DNA of 26,554 bases, taken from assembly GCA_002404115.1 (NCBI GenBank), contig DHJB01000001.1, positions 38,579 through 65,132 of the forward strand, read 5' to 3'. Below, piece by piece: positions 1 to 7,543 of the stretch; the stretch's first letter is position 1, and each line of letters begins with the position of its first letter. The notes below the pieces were generated by a model that did no database searches, was not told where the DNA came from, and saw only the letters and a list, made by a program, of their open reading frames with translations. Source of the DNA: Microbacteriaceae bacterium UBA4731 (GTDB lineage Bacteria; Actinomycetota; Actinomycetes; Actinomycetales; Microbacteriaceae). The position numbers and the translations under genes are program-made.

Positions 1-603
1 GACGAGGTCGTGCACGGCAAGGGTTCGCTCGTGTCGAAGATGCCGGGCGATTCCTGGCAGCAGCTCGCGAACGTGCGCGCCTATCTGTCGTTCATGTGGG
101 CGCATCCGGGCAAGCAGCTCCTGTTCATGGGACAGGAGTTCGGCCAGCGCTCCGAGTGGAGCGAGGGTCGCGGCCTCGATTGGTGGATGCTGGACCAGCC
201 GGCCCACCGCGGACTGTTCAAGCTCGTCGGCCAGCTCAACCGGGTGTACCGGGACAACGCCAGCCTGTGGGCACGCGACAACGACCCGAGCGGATTCGAG
301 GTTCTCGAGGGCGGCGCCGCGGCCGAAAACGTCGTGTCGTTCCTCCGCTGGGACGACCACGGCAACCCGATCGCCTGCCTGTTCAACTTCGCCGGGCACC
401 CGCACAACGACTACCGGGTGGGCCTGCCGTTCGCCGGGGAGTGGGAAGAGATCCTCAACACGGATGCCGCCGACTTCGGCGGCTCCGGGGTCGGAAACCT
501 GGGCTCTGTGCACGCGATGGACGAGCCGTGGGCCGGCCGCCCGGCATCCGCCACGGTCACGCTGCCCCCGCTCGCCGGCCTCTGGCTCAAGCTCCGCCGC
601 TAG
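1..603 (+). CDS. glgB: 1,4-alpha-glucan branching enzyme, C-terminal fragment (5' end outside window)
   Basis: This is the last 200 codons of a GH13 glycogen branching enzyme, which makes alpha-1,6 branches in glycogen. The frame is open from base 1 and begins DEVVHGKGSL, followed by SKMPGD, a block characteristic of GlgB. Next come the helix WQQLANVRAYLSFMWAHPGKQLLFMG and the QEFGQ(R)SEW segment of the end of the catalytic barrel. The C-terminal all-beta domain follows from about residue 100 (ENVVSFLRW, ACLFNFAGH) and the protein ends PLAGLWLKLRR at a TAG. The catalytic Asp/Glu residues lie upstream of the window. A strong hairpin follows 20 bp after the stop. The family call is secure; the full length cannot be judged. 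Confidence 0.95.
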   Translation, partial: DEVVHGKGSLVSKMPGDSWQQLANVRAYLSFMWAHPGKQLLFMGQEFGQRSEWSEGRGLDWWMLDQPAHRGLFKLVGQLNRVYRDNASLWARDNDPSGFEVLEGGAAAENVVSFLRWDDHGNPIACLFNFAGHPHNDYRVGLPFAGEWEEILNTDAADFGGSGVGNLGSVHAMDEPWAGRPASATVTLPPLAGLWLKLRR

Positions 604-622
604 CAACCCCTCGAACGCGCGA

Positions 623-657
623 ACAAGGCCCCCTCAGGATTCCTGAGGGGGCCTTGT
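623..657. terminator. Hairpin between convergent glgB and the YbbN-like gene
   Basis: A 16-bp perfect inverted repeat (623-638 with 642-657) has a 3-nt loop and a very GC-rich core (GGCCCCCTCAGG). It lies 20 bp after the glgB stop and 35 bp before the end of the opposing gene. No clear T-tract follows on the plus strand, and only TTGTTC follows on the minus strand. It is probably a bidirectional terminator, although not a textbook intrinsic one. Confidence 0.7.
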
Positions 658-691
658 GCGTGCCTGGCGCGCCGGTGAGGGCGCGCGGCGG

Positions 692-1651
692 TTAGTAGAG
701 GAGCGCGGTGAGGCGCGAGCGCGCGGGCGGCACTCGGGGATCGTCGGTGCCGACGACCTCGAACAGCTCGAGGATGCGTTCGCGGATCGCGTTCTTGCCC
801 GCGGCGTCCTGTCGCGGGAACAGGGTCAGCAGGCGATCGAAGGCGTCTTCGATGTGTCCGCCGGAGAGATCGAGGTCGGCAACCAGCAACTGAGCGTCGA
901 GGTCGTCCGGCCCGGCAGCCGCGGCCGCGCGGATCTCGGCGACGGAATGGTGCTTGAGCCTGGCCAACAGGCTTACCTGGGCGAGGCCGGCGACCGCCAT
1001 GCGGTCGCGTGGATCCTTGGCCAGGGCCAGCCTGTATTCGGCGATGGCGCTGTCGAAGTCCCCGCGCTCGATGGCTTCGTAGGCGGCCGCGTGGTGCGGC
1101 GGGAGCTCTGGTTCCGGCGGGGCGATGGCCTCGGCGGCGCCCTCCGCGGCGGCGACAGGCCCGGCGGTGCCGGTGACCCCGTGCTGGGCGGCGAGCTCGA
1201 GCACACGCTCGAACACCTCACGCACCTGCGATTCGGGGATGGCGCCGCTGAACAGCTGCACCGGCTGGCCGCCGATCACGGCTGCCACGGTCGGGATCGA
1301 CTGCGCCGCGAACGCCTGGGACAGCTGGGGGTTGGAATCGACGTCGACCGTGACCAGCACGAATCGGCCCGCGTACTCCGTAATCAGCTTCTCCAGGACC
1401 GGTGTGAGCTGCTTGCACGGCTCGCACCACTCGGCCCACAGGTCGACGATGACCGGCACCGTCATCGACAGCTCCAGCACCTCACTGAAGTTCGCGTCAG
1501 TGCCCTCGAGCACGAGGCTCGGCACCGGCACGGGCGTGCCGGTGGCGGCTGCGCCGGGCGCGCCCGGCGCGGTTGCCGGCTGGCGGTTCACCAGGGAGGA
1601 CAGGTCGACGGCGCCGCGCAGGTTCGCGCCGGACAGGGGCACATTGGTCAT
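692..1651 (-). CDS. Thioredoxin-fold/TPR co-chaperone-like protein (YbbN/CnoX type)
   Basis: A 319-residue cytosolic protein. The N-terminal 45 residues are Ala/Pro-rich linker. A thioredoxin domain follows at about 47-160, with active site WCEPC (Cys76, Cys79) and the cis-Pro motif SIPTV. From about 180 the sequence is helical and TPR-like (AAYEAIERGDFDSAIAEYRLALAKDP, then AVAGLAQ), ending in SRLTALLY. A thioredoxin domain plus C-terminal TPRs is the architecture of YbbN/CnoX, a chaperone-linked holdase. That role is inferred from architecture. The active site has CEPC rather than the usual CGPC of thioredoxin. Its ATG overlaps the stop of the upstream gene (ATGA, 1648-1651), which implies translational coupling with the 604-residue membrane protein. 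Confidence 0.85.
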   Translation of the reverse strand: MTNVPLSGANLRGAVDLSSLVNRQPATAPGAPGAAATGTPVPVPSLVLEGTDANFSEVLELSMTVPVIVDLWAEWCEPCKQLTPVLEKLITEYAGRFVLVTVDVDSNPQLSQAFAAQSIPTVAAVIGGQPVQLFSGAIPESQVREVFERVLELAAQHGVTGTAGPVAAAEGAAEAIAPPEPELPPHHAAAYEAIERGDFDSAIAEYRLALAKDPRDRMAVAGLAQVSLLARLKHHSVAEIRAAAAAGPDDLDAQLLVADLDLSGGHIEDAFDRLLTLFPRQDAAGKNAIRERILELFEVVGTDDPRVPPARSRLTALLY

Positions 1652-3462
1652 TTAATCTCCGCTGATGAGATCAGTCCCTGGGCGAAGCCCAGGAGAACGA
1701 TTTTGTCGGTCGAGCCGGCAGCCGGCACATGGAACAGCAACTGCTCGCCATAGGTACTCTCGATGCCCTTCGCCGTCGCCGACACGCCGGACAGCGCCTT
1801 GCTCGCGCCCTCGGGGCTCACCGTCGCGCCTTTGGAAACCGGCTTGACGGTCTCGGTTTCGTTGAGGCTCACGGCGACGATGCTACCCGAGTCGTTGGTC
1901 GCCAGGGCAACGGTGTTGCCCGTTCCGGCCAGGGCACCGAACGTGATCTTCGCTGTCTTGGGCAGCGCCTTCGTCTTGGCGTTCTTCTTCTCGACGCCGA
2001 CCTGGTCCCGGAACGTGTCACCCGTGGCCTCGAACAACCCGAAGGAGGCGCTCTTCTCGCCCTTCAGCAGGATGTCGGCATACGCGGCCCCGATCTGGTC
2101 GGGCGGCAGCAGCAACAGCTTGGAATCGGGGGCGATGATCGGGGCGCCGATCGTCGCCGGGGCGACATCCGGAACCTTCGCGGCGGCCTCGAGCTGGACC
2201 GCGTATTCGACGAGGTAATTCGCACGGGGCGACTCCTGCCTCAACACGATTGCCGTGGGCGCGACCGTCGGGTCATCCTCGTTCTGGATGACGGTCATCA
2301 CGACGCGCGGCCAGGTCGAGGACTGCTGCGGCAGCGTGAGGGTCAGCGGCGAGGCCGGCAGGGCCGGCAGGGCCGTGAACTTGGGGATCGCCTTGCGGAT
2401 CTTGTAGTTGGCGAGGCGCTGCTCGAGGGCGGGACCGGTGAACCTCGTGGCGAGGGTCGTCGCGTCCAGCTTCGCGTCCGCGCCCGTGGCCAGCACCGCG
2501 ATCTTGCGCACGATCCGTTCCAGCTGCGGCACGGTGACGGCCGGCGGCGGAATGTCCTTGGCCGCCGCCGGGACGCCCGTCGCAGCGGGAGAGGGACTGG
2601 TCGCCGCACTCGACGAGGGAGACGCGCTCGGCCAGAAGTCGGCTGAGCAGCCGCTCAACGCGAGCCCGGAGACCAGCATGACGGGCACGACCGCGACGAG
2701 TGACCGCGTGATCGACCGGCGCGGTCCGGTGATCTCGCTGGCCTTGATCGTCTTCGGCCGCGGAGCGCGCGGAAGCCTGGGCATCCGTGGTCCGCGCGGA
2801 AGGTTGCGCCTGGGCCCGCGCGAGCGTCGCAGGTGCAGGAGGGCCCAGAGGTACAGGATGAGGCCGATCAGCAGCAGCAGCGCGCCGCCTACGATGAGCG
2901 GGCCCGCCCAGGGCGTGGAGTTGTCGGACGGCCAGGAGAGCGTGATGTTATTCGGTGCCGCCGCAGTCCCGTCGGAGGCGATGATCACCGAAATGCCCTG
3001 GGGAACGTTGATGGTGGTGGCGAGCTTCCGGTTGGCGGTGAATTCTCCGAGCCACAGGTCGGACCCTGCCGGGTTTGCCTGCACCGTGACGGGAGCTTCG
3101 CCGGTGGCGGAATCGGGAGCAGGCGTGGCCGTCGCCGTTCCCCCGCTGCTCTTGCTGGTGAGCTCGGTCGAGCCGGCGGCGTGGCCGATCTCGGCATAGG
3201 CGTCGTCGCCGAGCCAGGCCTTCACATCGGCCGTGCGGCCGTAGGCGAGGTAGACGGCGCCGGGGCCGGTGACGGTGATCCTCTGGCTCCCGGGGAACGC
3301 GGTGAGGGTCTTGGAATCGATCACCGCGTACCGCGCGCCGCCTTCGACGGTCGCGCTGAGGCTGGTGGATGCCGGTTCCAGAAAAACCGTTCGCTGCGCG
3401 ATGCCGAGCATGATCATCACGGCCGCGAGGACGAAAGCCACTATGGCCAGAACGAAACGCAC
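1648..3462 (-). CDS. Large membrane protein of unknown function with an internal lipobox-like segment
   Basis: 604 residues; I do not recognise a characterised family. The GTG start has the good ribosome site GGAAGG 6 nt upstream. Order: TM1 (2-22), a beta-rich outside region (about 25-185), TM2 (about 187-211), a basic Arg/Pro-rich loop (212-250), then a hydrophobic segment 251-271 running directly into LSGC (Cys272) and a Ser/Ala/Pro-rich linker (to about 300). A 300-residue soluble domain ends in AQGLISSAEIK. Residues 250 onward look exactly like the start of a secreted lipoprotein, so the protein resembles a membrane protein fused to a lipoprotein. It is the first gene of a two-gene unit with the YbbN-like gene (4-bp ATGA overlap). 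The C-terminal domain probably lies outside the membrane if segment 3 spans it. Function is unknown. Confidence 0.85.
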   Translation of the reverse strand: MRFVLAIVAFVLAAVMIMLGIAQRTVFLEPASTSLSATVEGGARYAVIDSKTLTAFPGSQRITVTGPGAVYLAYGRTADVKAWLGDDAYAEIGHAAGSTELTSKSSGGTATATPAPDSATGEAPVTVQANPAGSDLWLGEFTANRKLATTINVPQGISVIIASDGTAAAPNNITLSWPSDNSTPWAGPLIVGGALLLLIGLILYLWALLHLRRSRGPRRNLPRGPRMPRLPRAPRPKTIKASEITGPRRSITRSLVAVVPVMLVSGLALSGCSADFWPSASPSSSAATSPSPAATGVPAAAKDIPPPAVTVPQLERIVRKIAVLATGADAKLDATTLATRFTGPALEQRLANYKIRKAIPKFTALPALPASPLTLTLPQQSSTWPRVVMTVIQNEDDPTVAPTAIVLRQESPRANYLVEYAVQLEAAAKVPDVAPATIGAPIIAPDSKLLLLPPDQIGAAYADILLKGEKSASFGLFEATGDTFRDQVGVEKKNAKTKALPKTAKITFGALAGTGNTVALATNDSGSIVAVSLNETETVKPVSKGATVSPEGASKALSGVSATAKGIESTYGEQLLFHVPAAGSTDKIVLLGFAQGLISSAEIK

Positions 3463-3621
3463 GTAGAACCTTCCTGCGTTGCCGGCCGGCGGGCGCAGGT
3501 ACGCTCAACCTTGTGGGGTCCGAATGGCAACAGACACAGTCGTTCTACGATACTGGACGCCCCTGAGAGGCACCTAATAGCCCCTCAAAAGGGGATGAGT
3601 GCGCGGGCCCGGCGGTACGGC

Positions 3622-3627
3622 TAAAAT
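3622..3627 (+). promoter_or_regulatory. Candidate minus-10 box for the coiled-coil/PerM gene pair
   Basis: TAAAAT lies in an otherwise GC-rich stretch. It would give a leader of about 65 nt before the GTG at 3700. No recognisable minus-35 sits 17 bp upstream, so this rests on the hexamer and its position only. Confidence 0.35.
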
Positions 3628-3687
3628 TGCACCGGCTCCCCTGCGCCCCTTGTGCCCTGTTCCCGCACGGGGTGGGAGCCCCATTAT

Positions 3688-3693
3688 GAGGAG
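3688..3693 (+). promoter_or_regulatory. Ribosome binding site fixing the start at GTG 3700
   Basis: GAGGAG lies 6 nt before GTG 3700. The open frame extends upstream to an ATG at 3652, but that ATG has no ribosome site, and the DivIVA-like domain begins immediately after the GTG. Confidence 0.75.
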
Positions 3694-3699
3694 AACGAC

Positions 3700-5310
3700 G
3701 TGCCCACCGACGAGGCTGATTTCACCCAGGTTTTCCGCGGCTACGACAAGGACGAGGTCGACAAGGCCATCCAGGGCCTGCGCCGCGACCTGATCCAGGC
3801 CAACAGCCAGGGCGTGGAGGCCGGCAAGGAGATCAAGCGCCTGGCCGCGCGCATCGACGAACTCAGCGCAGAGATCGAGGAAGTTGGCAGCCCCACCTTC
3901 TCCGGCCTCGGCACGAAGCTCGAGAACACGCTGCGCGTCGCCGAAGAGCAGTCGACCCGGGTGATCGCCCAGGCCGACATTGACGCCGAGAAGCTGCGCG
4001 CGTCGACGGCCGGCGAGGTCGACACGCTGCGCCGCGAAGCCACGGAGCACGCCGAACGAACGCTGTCGGATGCCACGGTGAGGGCCAGACGGCTGCTCGA
4101 TGACGCGCGCGCCGAGGCCGACGACCTGGTCGCCCGCGCCACGGAGGAACACGCGCTCCTCACCCAGGACGCCGCGCACGAGGCATCCGCCATCCGCGGC
4201 GCGGTGGCCACCGAGGCGGCCGAGGTGCGCGCCACGGTCAAACGCGAGGCCGCAGCGATCCGTTCCGAAGCGGAGAGGGAAGCGGCGGAGGTGCGCGTCG
4301 TCGCCCAGCGGGAGGCCACGGACGCCCGGGAAATCGCCGCCGGGCTGACCAGGGAAACCGAGCTCACCCGCGCCGAAGTAGCCCACGAACTTGACCAGCA
4401 GCGCGCAGACCTGGCCCGGGAGACCGAGCAAGCCAGGATCGACCTCGCTGCGGAGACAGAGCAGGCGCGCCTGGACCTCGCCAGGGAGACCGAGCAGGCC
4501 CGCCTCGACCTCGCCCATGAAACCGCGAGAGCGCGCACCGAGCTCGCGACCGAGATCGAGCAGGCTCGAACCGACTTGGCCCGCGAGCTCGAACAGGCCC
4601 GCGCCGATCTCCGGATCGAACGGGAGCAGGCGCTCACTGACCTTTCGCGGGAACTGGAGCAGGAACGCGCCGCGGTCGCCCGCAAGCACGAGAAGGCACG
4701 GGCCGACCTGGCCGCCGAGCTCGAGCAGGCGCGCGCCGATCTCGCGCGTGAAAACGAACAGGCGGAGGCCGACTTCATCGCCGACGGGGAACAGTCGCGG
4801 ATCGACCTCGACAACCAGCTGACCGCGGCCCGCAAGAAGGGCGAACGCGAGGCCTGGAAGGTCCGGCGGGAGACCGACCAGACCAGGGCCGACCTCGAGG
4901 TGGAGCTGAAGGCCAGGCGGGACGAGGCGGAGCAGAACCACCTGGCCCGGCACCAGGAGGCCGTGTCGCAGACGAAGAAATTCCTCGACGACGCCGCCCG
5001 GCAGCTCGCCGAGACCAACCAGCGCACGCTCGAGCTGCGGGTCCTCAACGACCAGCTCGACACGGGAGCCCGGAACGAGGCGAAGGCCGAGAAGAAGCTG
5101 GCCGACGACACCGCGGAGCGCGTCGTGCGCGACGCAGAGGAGAAGGCCAGGGCCATCCTCGCCGAATCGGAGCTGCGCACGCGCGCTCTCGTGTCCGACG
5201 CAGAGGACCGTCTGTCCCAGATTAGGATTGAGCGCGACGCGGTCGCCGGCTACTTCGAAAGCCTGCGCAGCGTGCTCACACAGGCGGAACGAGTCACGTC
5301 GGAGGAATAA
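3700..5310 (+). CDS. DivIVA-domain coiled-coil protein with 11-residue repeats
   Basis: 536 residues, starting at GTG 3700. Residues about 4-30 (FTQVFRGYDKDEVDKAI) match the N-terminal membrane-curvature-binding head of DivIVA/GpsB-like proteins. After a linker (PTFSGLGTKLENTL) nearly all the rest is helical and very rich in Ala, Arg, Glu and Asp. From about residue 170 a hendecad register appears, strongest at 216-380, where some 15 consecutive 11-mers of type LARETEQARxD follow each other. Hendecads form long, nearly straight or right-handed coiled coils. The C-terminus (IRIERDAVAGYFESLRSVL) resembles the end of actinobacterial DivIVA/Wag31-like proteins. There is no TM segment, so it is likely cytoplasmic and polar or septal by family. 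Six bp separate it from the PerM-type membrane protein, suggesting a shared transcript. A scaffold role is inferred. Confidence 0.8.
   Translation: MPTDEADFTQVFRGYDKDEVDKAIQGLRRDLIQANSQGVEAGKEIKRLAARIDELSAEIEEVGSPTFSGLGTKLENTLRVAEEQSTRVIAQADIDAEKLRASTAGEVDTLRREATEHAERTLSDATVRARRLLDDARAEADDLVARATEEHALLTQDAAHEASAIRGAVATEAAEVRATVKREAAAIRSEAEREAAEVRVVAQREATDAREIAAGLTRETELTRAEVAHELDQQRADLARETEQARIDLAAETEQARLDLARETEQARLDLAHETARARTELATEIEQARTDLARELEQARADLRIEREQALTDLSRELEQERAAVARKHEKARADLAAELEQARADLARENEQAEADFIADGEQSRIDLDNQLTAARKKGEREAWKVRRETDQTRADLEVELKARRDEAEQNHLARHQEAVSQTKKFLDDAARQLAETNQRTLELRVLNDQLDTGARNEAKAEKKLADDTAERVVRDAEEKARAILAESELRTRALVSDAEDRLSQIRIERDAVAGYFESLRSVLTQAERVTSEE
4345..4839 (+). 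repeat. About fifteen 33-bp (11-codon) tandem repeats inside the DivIVA-like gene
   Basis: Codons 216-380 divide into 11-residue units with Leu or Val at position 1 and EQAR at 6-9. The best-conserved units, LARETEQARID, LAAETEQARLD and LARETEQARLD (residues 238-270), are near-identical at DNA level. Later units diverge (FIADGEQSRID, LDNQLTAARKK). The pattern indicates growth by in-frame duplication. Confidence 0.8.
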
Positions 5311-5316
5311 ACCGGC

Positions 5317-6381
5317 ATGGGGGGAAATATCGTGAAGATCCAGAACGCGTTCCGCGTTGGATTGGTCGGGACGCTCGGCGTCGGCCTCGGCCTGCTGATC
5401 ATCACCTCCGTGGTCACCCTGCAGACGATCATCACCTACATCGGTGCGGCGCTGTTCATCGCCCTCGGCCTCGACCCGGCCGTCTCCTGGCTGCAGAGGC
5501 ACAGCTTCCCGCGCTGGGCGGCCATCCTCACGGTTGTCGCGGCCGTCTTGGGCGTGCTGACCGGCATGGTCTTCGCTGTCGTCCCGATCATCGTCGACCA
5601 GGTGTCCAAGCTCTCCAAGGCCATTCCCGACCTCGTCAAGGCCGCCAACTCGACCACCTTCCTCACGGACCTCCAGAAACAGTTCCCCGGGCTGGACGTG
5701 CAGGCGATCGTGAAGTCGGCGACCGATTTCCTCGGCAAGAACCTGACGACCATCACGTCGACGGTGATCCAGTCCGGAATCGCGGTTATCAGCGGCCTGT
5801 TCGGCGCGTTGATCATCCTCATCCTGACCCTCTATTTCACGGCGTCGCTGAACAGCATGAAGCGCGGCAGCTACCAGCTGGTGCCCGCGTCAAAACGCGA
5901 ACGGTTCACCGACATCAGCGAGCAGATCACGACCGCGGTCGGCCGGTACGTCGTCGGACAGGCCGCCCTCGCCGCTTGCAACGGCGTGCTCAGCTTCATC
6001 TTCCTGTCGATCATCGGCGCGCCGTTCCCGGCACTGCTCGCCTTCATTGCCTTCCTGCTCTCCCTCATCCCGCTCGTCGGAACGGTCAGCGGCTCGGTGA
6101 TCATCGTGCTGACCTGCCTGATCCCCGGCATCGGCAGTTCGCCCCTGACCGCCCTGGTCGCCGGGATCTACTACCTCGTGTACATGCAGGTCGAGGCATA
6201 CGTGCTGAGCCCGCACATCATGAACCGCGCCGTGGCTGTGCCCGGCGCCCTCGTTGTGATCGCGGCGCTGGCCGGTGGGTCGCTGCTGGGCATCCTCGGC
6301 GCGCTGATCGCGATTCCCGTTGCGGCCTCGGCCCTGATGATCATCAAGCAGGTCGTCATTCCGAAGCAGAACGAACTCTAA
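5317..6381 (+). CDS. AI-2E family transporter (PerM/YdiK-like) membrane protein
   Basis: 354 residues. Hydrophobic pairs at the N-terminus (about 10-80) are followed by an amphipathic stretch (about 85-150, DQVSKLSKAIPDLVKAANSTTF), then a cluster of TM segments. The family-typical region VGRYVVGQAALAACNGVLSF and PFPALLAFIAFLLSLIPLVGTVSG leads to a last segment ending PVAASALMIIKQVV. This is the AI-2E exporter/PerM superfamily, whose substrates are mostly unknown; some members move autoinducer-2, others act as Na+/H+ antiporters. ATG 5317 has GGAGGA 10 nt upstream in the end of the previous gene. GTG 5332 preceded by GGGGGGAA is an equally reasonable start. It is co-directional and 6 bp from the DivIVA-like gene, which suggests functional pairing at a pole or septum (inference). 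Confidence 0.85.
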   Translation: MGGNIVKIQNAFRVGLVGTLGVGLGLLIITSVVTLQTIITYIGAALFIALGLDPAVSWLQRHSFPRWAAILTVVAAVLGVLTGMVFAVVPIIVDQVSKLSKAIPDLVKAANSTTFLTDLQKQFPGLDVQAIVKSATDFLGKNLTTITSTVIQSGIAVISGLFGALIILILTLYFTASLNSMKRGSYQLVPASKRERFTDISEQITTAVGRYVVGQAALAACNGVLSFIFLSIIGAPFPALLAFIAFLLSLIPLVGTVSGSVIIVLTCLIPGIGSSPLTALVAGIYYLVYMQVEAYVLSPHIMNRAVAVPGALVVIAALAGGSLLGILGALIAIPVAASALMIIKQVVIPKQNEL

Positions 6382-6396
6382 CCGTCGCCCCGCGCC

Positions 6397-6459
6397 CCGT
6401 GAGGGGTCGCATATCGACCTTCCCGGCGCAAACGAAGGTCGATATGCGACCCCTCACGG
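6397..6459. repeat. 26-bp perfect palindrome at convergent gene ends
   Basis: Arms 6397-6422 and 6434-6459 are exact reverse complements around an 11-nt loop. Each arm also holds a smaller palindrome, GGTCG-CATAT-CGACC, so the structure is nested. It sits 15 bp after the AI-2E gene stop, and its right arm contains the stop codon of the opposing hydrolase. No T-tract follows on either strand. It could serve as a bidirectional terminator or be one copy of a dispersed extragenic palindrome. No second copy was found in this window. Confidence 0.85.
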
Positions 6460-7200
6460 CGACGCCGGCTGCAGGTCGCCGACCCACTCGGTCGGCAGCG
6501 GAGCCGCGGCCGGGTTGACGACGGCCACGATTTCGTTCAGGATCCGGCGGGTCTGGTTCTCCCCCACCCACAGGTGCTTTCCGCCGTCGACGGCGATGAA
6601 ACGAGTGCCGGGCACGCTGGAGAAGCGCTCCCTGGCCTCTTCCGGCTTCAGGTAGTCGTCGTGTTCGGGGATGATCGCCACCAGCTGCCGCTCATTGCCC
6701 GCCCAGGCGGCGAGTTCGGCATCCGTGGCCCGGTGCAAGGGCGGCGAGAGCAGGATGGCGCCCTGGATCGGATGTTCCAGGCCGTACTTGATCGCCAGTT
6801 CCGTTCCGAAGGACCAGCCGACCAGCCACGGGTTTGGCAGGCCGCGCTGCGCGACGAAGGCCATGGCCGCCGCGACGTCCTCGCGCTCGGTGACCCCGCT
6901 GCCGAAGCTGCCGCCGCTGGTCCCGCGCGGTGACGTCGTGCCCCGGGTGTTGAAGCGCAGCACCGCCAGGTCGGCCAGGGCCGGCAGCCGGGCGGCCGCC
7001 TTGCGCAGGATGTGCGAGTCCATGAACCCGCCGCTGGTCGGCAGCGGATGCAGGGTGACCAGCGTCGCGACCGGCGGGCGGTCCACCGGCGTCGCCAGCT
7101 CCCCCACCAGGGTCAGTCCGTCGCTGGTGTGCAGCTCGATGTGCTCGCGCACCGCCGGCAGCAGGGTGCCGCCGCGGATATCCACTGGGCTCGTCGTCAC
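6454..7200 (-). CDS. Alpha/beta hydrolase
   Basis: 248 residues from GTG 7200. It is a compact alpha/beta-hydrolase fold. The nucleophile elbow is GWSFG (WLVGWSFGTELAIKYG), followed by an acid-loop candidate IIPEHDDYLKP and catalytic His in VDGGKHLWVG. An oxyanion-side motif TLHPLPTSGGFMDS lies early, as in dienelactone-hydrolase-like esterases. There is no signal peptide, so it is cytosolic; the substrate is unknown. The GTG at 7200 is chosen because AAGGAGGA lies immediately upstream; a GTG at 7221 in the same frame would add seven residues that include that ribosome site. It is probably the second gene after the small Cys/His protein, with a 40-bp gap. Its stop lies inside the palindrome. 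Confidence 0.8.
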   Translation of the reverse strand: MTTSPVDIRGGTLLPAVREHIELHTSDGLTLVGELATPVDRPPVATLVTLHPLPTSGGFMDSHILRKAAARLPALADLAVLRFNTRGTTSPRGTSGGSFGSGVTEREDVAAAMAFVAQRGLPNPWLVGWSFGTELAIKYGLEHPIQGAILLSPPLHRATDAELAAWAGNERQLVAIIPEHDDYLKPEEARERFSSVPGTRFIAVDGGKHLWVGENQTRRILNEIVAVVNPAAAPLPTEWVGDLQPASP

Positions 7201-7203
7201 GCG

Positions 7204-7211
7204 TCCTCCTT
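7204..7211 (-). promoter_or_regulatory. Ribosome binding site deciding the hydrolase start
   Basis: AAGGAGGA on the minus strand is a near-perfect anti-16S match ending 3 nt before GTG 7200. The spacing is short but still workable. It favours this start over GTG 7221. Confidence 0.6.
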
Positions 7212-7240
7212 GGATGGACACCGTCTCTGCGGCATCTTAG

Positions 7241-7537
7241 TTACTTGATCTTCCAGCAGTGCGTGTGCCAGTGCCGCCGCGCCGCCAGGTCGGCGGCATC
7301 CCCGGTGACCCCGTCGCCACGCCACGCCACGAGGTGCGCCACGCCGGGCACGACCGAGAGGCCGCAGCCAGGGCAGACGTACGTCTTCAGGGCCTGGGCG
7401 GCCGGCACGGGCTGAACATGCCAGAGACCGTCCCGGCGGACCTCTGAGCGGCGCCAGCCGGAGAGGAGGTGCGACAGGTCACCGTCGTCGTCGTCCGAAC
7501 CCGGCTTGAAGCCCTTGGGTCGGTTGCTGCGCGGCAT
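7241..7537 (-). CDS. Small putative zinc-binding protein
   Basis: 98 residues. The basic/acidic N-terminus (MPRSNRPKGFKPGSDDDDGD) is followed by a segment with CPGC (Cys55, Cys58), His68, then HWHTHCW (His89, His91, His93, Cys94). The Cys-x2-Cys...His...His-x-His-Cys spacing suggests a zinc ribbon or treble-clef site, slightly reminiscent of small HNH-type modules, though no catalytic set can be claimed. Similar short proteins are common in actinobacteria and some are loosely named ATP/GTP-binding proteins; I see no P-loop here. A TAGACT box 6 nt before the ATG suggests a leaderless transcript that may continue into the hydrolase. Confidence 0.75.
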   Translation of the reverse strand: MPRSNRPKGFKPGSDDDDGDLSHLLSGWRRSEVRRDGLWHVQPVPAAQALKTYVCPGCGLSVVPGVAHLVAWRGDGVTGDAADLAARRHWHTHCWKIK

Positions 7538-7543
7538 ACCACC

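Larger units (their letters stand above)
3463..3699. other. Divergent intergenic region
   Basis: 237 bp between the divergent 604-residue membrane-protein gene and the coiled-coil gene. It must carry promoters in both directions. A short hairpin (CCCCT/AGGGG, loop CAAA, 3581-3594) and one good minus-10-like hexamer for the plus-strand gene (3622-3627) are visible. No convincing RNA gene or ORF was seen. Confidence 0.6.

Noticed and set aside
3574..5502. Very long minus-strand open frames (642 and 479 codons) opposite the DivIVA-like gene
   Set aside because: They mirror the GC-rich 11-codon repeats; no start signal or family motif, and the plus-strand DivIVA head and ribosome site are clear.
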